A DNA stretch of 64,000 nt from Amorphochlora amoebiformis (Eukaryota > Cercozoa > Chlorarachniophyceae): NCBI GenBank assembly GCA_054601695.1, contig BAAHQB010000104.1, positions 372,001 to 436,000 on the forward strand, given 5' to 3'. The position numbers and the translations under genes were made by a program. Under the pieces are notes generated by a model. The model made no database searches. It saw only the letters and a list, made by a program, of their open reading frames with translations, and was not told the origin of the DNA. Shown piece after piece: positions 57,268 to 64,000 of the stretch (positions within the stretch are counted from its first letter, which is position 1; each line of letters begins with the position of its first letter).

Positions 57268-58138
57268 AAATATATATACATATATGTATGTATATATATA
57301 TATATATATGTGTGTATATATATATGTGTGTATATATGTATATATATATATATGTATTATATATAGTTTTTATATATTGCTAGCGCCGCGATATGATATG
57401 CCAGAGGTAGTCCATGATTTTATTGTATTATGCATTGCTTGGTATAAAGTTGATATGCGCGCACATTATAGAATGCTTGGAAAATTTCTGGGGCGTAACA
57501 TGGCTTTTAACCCAAAAAAATGTCTCAATGGTACGCGGAAGTACCGCTTAGTACAGGGTGAGGCAATCTCCAGCAATCTACTGGATCTTCGGCAACCACC
57601 AAGATCTCCAGCGATTCCCAGGATATCTACCAGTTTTTATAGTGTGTCGATATCTTCTCGTCGCATCCTCACATGCTCTTTATATCGTTCTAATAATAAT
57701 ATCTATGATCAGGTGTTGTAAGCTTTTTTGTATACTGTTTAAAATTGTATTATATTTACATATATATACAGATATATATATATATATATATATTTTACAA
57801 TGTTCACAGCTCACCACAACCAACGCGAAAAACGGCACGAATTCCCCACAAGATACACGTATACCCTCCTCAATCCTGTAGATGAGAACAGTGCATATAC
57901 ATAATACTTTGACATATGTATGTATGTATAACTTCCATTTCATAAACATATAACTTATTCCTATGTGAGCCACGAAAATATAATGTATATGCTCTTGTAG
58001 CCTCCATAGAAGCGCTGTCCGCTCTCCTGCGACGCAATGCAATCAAGAACGCGTCTGCATTGGTATTGTACATGTAAATTTGTGATCACATTTACACATA
58101 TATATATATATATATAGACATGTATATTTAGATATACT

Positions 58139-58174
<36 letters not shown>

Positions 58175-58444
58175 GTGGGTACCAACATGCTTTCACGGTT
58201 TGTAAATACCAATGCACGGAATGCACGCCCCCACGGTCCGAAAATACCGATTTATATATTACACGGCCAGTGTCTATACTGCCACGATCTGTAAACATCA
58301 AAGTACACGTTCACATGGGGCTAAACAGGGATGTATATGTACACGGCTAGCATGCATCTTCCTAATTTTTGATGGATGTATATATATATACATGTGTGTA
58401 TGTATATTTATACATAGCTGTATATAGTATAAATGTATTTGTAC

Positions 58445-58488
<44 letters not shown>

Positions 58489-58534
58489 TATAATTCATTA
58501 TGAATGTATATATTAGACATATATATATATATAA

Positions 58535-58587
<53 letters not shown>

Positions 58588-58887
58588 ATATCACATCTAT
58601 ACATAAATATATATATATATATATATATACATATATACATGTATATATTTGTATATATTTATCTTTTCATATATATATATATATATAAAGATATATAAAT
58701 TTACACATATTTTCATATATTTGCATTTGATTACATATATTTCCATGTATTTGCATGTGAATACATAAGGGTACATATATTTTTATACTTATGTGCATAC
58801 AAACATACATCTATATGTAATATATCTATATATATATATATATATTATACGTATATATATATTTATATAATCCGTATATACATATAA

Positions 58888-58929
<42 letters not shown>

Positions 58930-59084
58930 CACATACATATACATATGTATGTGTATACACATACACATATATTTATATATATATATATATATATACATAT
59001 ATACATACACATACACATACATACATATGTATTATATGTGACATATGCACAACATACATGTAGACATTTATATATATATAAATG

Positions 59085-59115
<31 letters not shown>

Positions 59116-59296
59116 GTGTGTGTATATATATGTACATATATGTGTGTGTGTCTGTGTGTGATAAATATATACATGTATATGTACATATATACATATTTAC
59201 GAAGACACGTACACATATCATACATATGTACATACATTCATGTTGTTGAGGGTGCAGCTTCTTAGTAGAAGTGTGGTTTCTTCTTCTTCTTATTAT

Positions 59297-59344
<48 letters not shown>

Positions 59345-59461
59345 GCATAGTATGTATTTATACATAAATATGCTCATACATTTATGTATATACATACAAG
59401 GTGGATAGCGCCCGATTGCTACAAAAGGATAAGCTCCTAGCCTCGCCCGCAAACGTAGTAT

Positions 59462-59500
<39 letters not shown>

Positions 59501-59539
59501 GTGTGTCTGTGTATGTATAAGTATGTATGTATATACACA

Positions 59540-59571
<32 letters not shown>

Positions 59572-59964
59572 AATACATATATTTATTTATTCATATATAC
59601 GTATGTGCAGCAGTCCGGCAGGCCGGTAGTACGGTCCGGCCCACGGGTAATATGCTAGCAATGAACTCTGGTAGCGAGGTGGTATGGTAGTTATCCGATT
59701 GAATTATGACTTTGTCCTCAAGAATTCAGCAACTTACATATGGTCATGCGTGATGATCACGCGAGGTCATGTGAGCGTGACATATCGTGACGTCACGTTC
59801 TATCACGGTATATCTGGAAGCCGGTACTTCCGAGTACTACCCGTTTCTTCCGGCCAGGCAATCTCCGAGCAATCTCCGGTATCTCCAGCGATCTCCAGCA
59901 TAGCTATCCACTCAACGAGCTGTATTACTCATGCTATCCATATCACTGTATCTATGCTCTAACA

Positions 59965-59995
<31 letters not shown>

Positions 59996-60160
59996 ATATA
60001 TATATATATATATCTGTCACATTTTCACATTTGGTCACCCTATACTCTCCCAAGTTCTAAACAATTCTCGAGTGTAGATATAATATTGTATGTGCAGGCT
60101 AATATGCTCGTATACAACGCTCCCGTACAGCACAATGGCTCTCGTCTCTCCATAAACGTA

Positions 60161-60206
<46 letters not shown>

Positions 60207-60377
60207 TATATATATATGTATAAAATTTATATATATTATATAATATATATATATCGTATATATGCACATAAACAAAATGATATGAAGATATATTGGGCAT
60301 ATTGTGAACACAAGCATAGGTACTGCTGTCCTATATCATTTTAATGGATACATATATGTGTATTACAGATATGTATA

Positions 60378-60416
<39 letters not shown>

Positions 60417-60443
60417 TATATAAAAATATATATTAAATGTATA

Positions 60444-60486
<43 letters not shown>

Positions 60487-60867
60487 TTATATTACATATA
60501 TATATATATTATATATATATATATGTATATACATATATATACATATATGTATATGTATATAAACAGCACTTACATAAGTTTGTACATATACATAGGATAT
60601 GTCTTCTTCATTTATGTATGTATGTATACATGTATATACAATATATATATATATATATATATAAATATATATTACATATATATGTAATATATATATTATA
60701 TATATATATATGTATAATATATATACATATATGTTAGTGTAAATGTACGCATGTATACAGAGAGACATTTACATAAATATATATATATATATATAAATAT
60801 ATATATATATGTATGTATGTATGTATATACATACTAATACTGATTATTTATTACATTATGCACACAA

Positions 60868-60916
<49 letters not shown>

Positions 60917-60953
60917 TATGTATATATATATTATATGTGTGTGTGTATATGCG

Positions 60954-60991
<38 letters not shown>

Positions 60992-61097
60992 CATATATAT
61001 ATATATATATAATATATAAATACACATATATATATATATATATCTGTACACTCATTTTAAGTATATATATATATATTATATGTGCGTATATATATGT

Positions 61098-61143
<46 letters not shown>

Positions 61144-61294
61144 CACACACACATGTGTGTGTATATATGTGTGTATATTACATGTGTATATATATATTTA
61201 CATATATATATATATATATATATGTACACGCTTTTAATACATATGTATGTGTATATATATAATATATATGTATATATATATATATATGTATATG

Positions 61295-61331
<37 letters not shown>

Positions 61332-61708
61332 TTTATGTACACATATACTGTATATATATTCTATATTCTATACATATATACATACATATCAAAATATTTG
61401 TGTATACATACAATGCATGTACATTATGAAATCCATATATTTTTATGTACATGCCCACCCTAGCAGCATTTTAAGTGCATGCTTATTTGTACATACATAT
61501 ACTAGGGATCCGATGTGGTCATCAAACGAGCCCCTATGGAAGGATATATAGTTGGTATCAAGTCACAAACCCTTTATTGGTGATATTTTTGTATTACATA
61601 CGTCATATAAAAAAATATATATATATATATATATATATAATACATATATATATATTATATATATAAGGTATGTATGTATGTAAATGTGCACTCGAGGGTT
61701 CGAGACTG

Positions 61709-61763
<55 letters not shown>

Positions 61764-61785
61764 GTGTGTGTGTGTAGACATTTGT

Positions 61786-61831
<46 letters not shown>

Positions 61832-62770
61832 GTGTATTGTTACAGCATGCAGAGCTAGCGCGGAACCTATAGCTAGTTAACTACGAGGAGTTAGACCATC
61901 GCTACACTACGGTTAGATAGAGCGCGACTAGTGGGCCAAAAAGATTTCGGAACCCAAGCACCCCGGAACCGACGAAACCTATGAGTTCCGGAGGAAGAAA
62001 GGAAGTATCCGACTACAGCACGAAAGTTATCAATAATCACTCGTCGTAAACCAAACGGACTTCAGTCGAACTCTGGACTACCATCTACTATACCACCGCT
62101 AATAATATATATATATATATATAGATATAGAGATAATAAATATATATATATATAAATATATATATAATAAATATTATCTATTTGTACATAATATATATTT
62201 ACAAGGTATATACATACATAGGTGTGTACTTGAGGGTTCAAGACTGCTTTGGTATGCGGAGCCCACACGGGGTAAGAATAGTATCACGATTCTATATCAT
62301 TTATAAATATATATATATATATATATATGTATACTTCTATATATATATATATATATATAATGTATATTTACATATATAAATATATTTATGTTTATATACA
62401 TACCCATATATATGTATATACAGTAAAAAGATATATTATTTATGTAGATATATTATACATATATACGTTTGCACCAATATATGTCCATAACATATATACT
62501 TCCTTCCTCAGGCTCCACAGTCGCCCAAACCTCTCTTAGCGGGTAACCGAAAAACGAGAATAATGGCCCTTTCCCCTTCTCCATCCCTGAGCCTAATACA
62601 TCCTAAACCGAGCCCTTTTAGACCAGCATCCCAAACACAACATTTATCCTGCAAATGAATAAATCCTTATCCTTACCTAAACACATATTGGACAGCTCTG
62701 ATTCTGTTACAATTAACCACTCTTTAAACATCCTGGCGATTTATACTTGTGTATTTATATATACTTCTAC

Positions 62771-62823
<53 letters not shown>

Positions 62824-63021
62824 CATATATTATATATATACATATATATATGAACAATATATATATATATAGATGTATATGAATATATGTATATATACAT
62901 TATACATAAACGGGTATATTAGTTGCCGTGTGACGGAATGTGGTAAGGGAATTCTCGAAATTCGTGCACCGATGCTTCCACCGGACCAAACAGAACTCAA
63001 AGAGGATGGTAACAGGCTTTG

Positions 63022-63106
<85 letters not shown>

Positions 63107-63382
63107 ATATATTAATATATATATATGTACGTATTGGTATGTGTCTATACATAGCATAAAAAAGAAAAGGTTTATTAGAATATACATACTATATTTATAT
63201 TTTTAATTATGTTAACAATATATGATATACCATATGTATACCAAAATTATTCATATCATATAAATAGAGAATACATAAATGTCTACATACATACTAAATT
63301 TGTATAAACAGATGTATACTTTAATAACCATTTATATTTGAGGTGCACCACATGTATTTACACATTGGAGTACAAATACAAC

Positions 63383-63415
<33 letters not shown>

Positions 63416-63698
63416 ATATATATATTATATATACATATATATATGCATGTATATACATATATATATATATATGTATATATATATAATATGAAATAAACGC
63501 GTATAAATACGAATATGTGCATGTATATGTACGTATATTTACCACACATACAGTAGATGTATTACCTATATTGTATGTATATACATATACATATATATAT
63601 ATATATACATGTATATAAATATGTATACATATATATATATATATTTTATTAACTTCATATTTAGATGTATGTAATTTACATGTATGTATATATATATA

Positions 63699-63745
<47 letters not shown>

Positions 63746-64000
63746 ATACATACAATACATATATAATATACATATATTATATATACATATGTACATATGT
63801 GTACATACCACAGTTCCATATCCACCTGTTTGTATGTTCTTACATATTCACACATACAACATATACACACATATGTATAGATACCGTCTTATCCGTACTA
63901 TACAATCCAAATAATATGTACATATAATTAGTATGCATATACATACACATACAGGCTCACGCCTTCGACAAGAACCCTTGGCAGTTCAGCTGGAAGTCAA
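53504..64000 (+). CDS. Gene F: TBC-domain Rab GTPase-activating protein (TBC1D5-like), 3' end beyond the window
   Basis: Exons in phase: 53504-53651, 53710-53752, 53942-54112, 54167-54230, 54293-54330, 54606-54782, 54926-55007, 55196-55233, 56069-56158, 56577-56672, 56811-56865, 57384-57406, 57472-57494, 57810-57890, 58001-58062, 59401-59454, 60098-60157, 61506-61554, 62512-62542, and probably 63955 onward. TBC hallmarks are present. The arginine finger is in [16 protein letters not shown]. The glutamine finger is in [10 protein letters not shown] + [12 protein letters not shown]. The C-terminal lobe shows [18 protein letters not shown] + [17 protein letters not shown] and [18 protein letters not shown]. 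This lobe order (DPxL, [13 protein letters not shown]) is typical of TBC1D5, which acts on Rab7 with retromer in animals. Between the lobes is an Asp/Glu/Ser/Thr-rich insert (54640-54740). Exons after 57384 are short, low in complexity and less certain. Translation starts at an ATG 84 bases from the start of gene E. Confidence 0.82.
58185..58345 (+). repeat. Degenerate short tandem repeat with CACGG core
   Basis: Units such as CACGGTTTGTAAATACCAA, CACGGTCCGAAAATACCGA and CACGATCTGTAAACATCAA, spaced about 35-60 bases apart, in an intron of gene F. Confidence 0.6.
59607..59690 (-). repeat. Dispersed repeat family R5, inverted tail fragment
   Basis: The reverse complement of the 3' tail of the 27805 copy (GTCCGGCAGG..GTCCGGCCCAC..GGTATGGTAG). 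It is followed at 59690-59960 by further repeat-like sequence rich in ATCTCC phrases, in an intron of gene F. Confidence 0.75.
59840..59905 (+). repeat. CAATCTCC/ATCTCCAGC phrase repeat, related copy at 57550-57625
   Basis: Both segments combine AGGCAATCTCC, GCAATCT.C and ATCTCCAGCGAT after a GTAC(C/T)..C block. They look like two diverged copies of one repeat, in introns of gene F. Confidence 0.55.
61858..62100 (+). repeat. Dispersed repeat family R5, copy 2
   Basis: Direct copy of the element at 27805-28085, with small insertions and without the GC-rich tail. It ends in TATACCACCGCT next to a TA run. It lies in an intron of gene F. Confidence 0.8.

Noticed and set aside
60308-60345. Possible exon of gene F after TAG at 60315
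   Set aside because: No convincing donor, and the phase chain works without it.
62925-63016. Possible tiny exons of gene F near 62929 and 63001
   Set aside because: Lengths of about 15-20 bases with weak borders. Several equally good choices exist.

Overview
The window is nuclear DNA of a eukaryote, most likely a microalga or other plastid-bearing protist. Short exons with GT..AG borders are scattered through introns inflated by (TA)n arrays. One gene encodes a DUF3593-DUF2499 plastid membrane protein, a pair of families known from cyanobacteria and photosynthetic eukaryotes. The species could not be identified. No rRNA, tRNA, CRISPR array or bacterial gene was seen. Nearly all long open frames of the Tyr/Ile (YIYIYI) type are translated TA repeats and are not genes.

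Six multi-exon genes were rebuilt by hand by joining islands of complex sequence. A join was accepted when donor, acceptor and codon phase agreed and, where possible, when the joined peptide matched a known family. The genes strictly alternate in strand. A (-): 7595 to beyond the left edge, an unrecognised membrane protein. B (+): 7660-19177, DUF3593-DUF2499. C (-): 24494-19671, an OGFr domain joined to a ZnF-UBP zinc finger. D (+): 24672-42652, a DUF726 (TMCO4-type) membrane hydrolase-like protein. E (-): 53419-43513, a scaffold with SAP, Glu-Pro, SH3-like and two WW segments. F (+): 53504 to beyond the right edge, a TBC (Rab-GAP) protein most like TBC1D5.

A/B, C/D and E/F start head to head, 64, 177 and 84 bases apart. 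B/C and D/E end tail to tail across spacers of 493 and 860 bases that are rich in CTAG.

The four chains B, C, D and E each sum to a whole number of codons: about 469, 413, 787 and 1119 aa. Introns are bimodal: compact ones of about 47-70 bases and others of several hundred to 4,600 bases filled with (TA)n. The giant introns also carry minisatellites, a telomere-like array, polypurine tracts, local duplications and a few dispersed repeat families.

All exon coordinates are manual predictions without transcript support. Domain names are recognised from remembered family motifs, not from a search.
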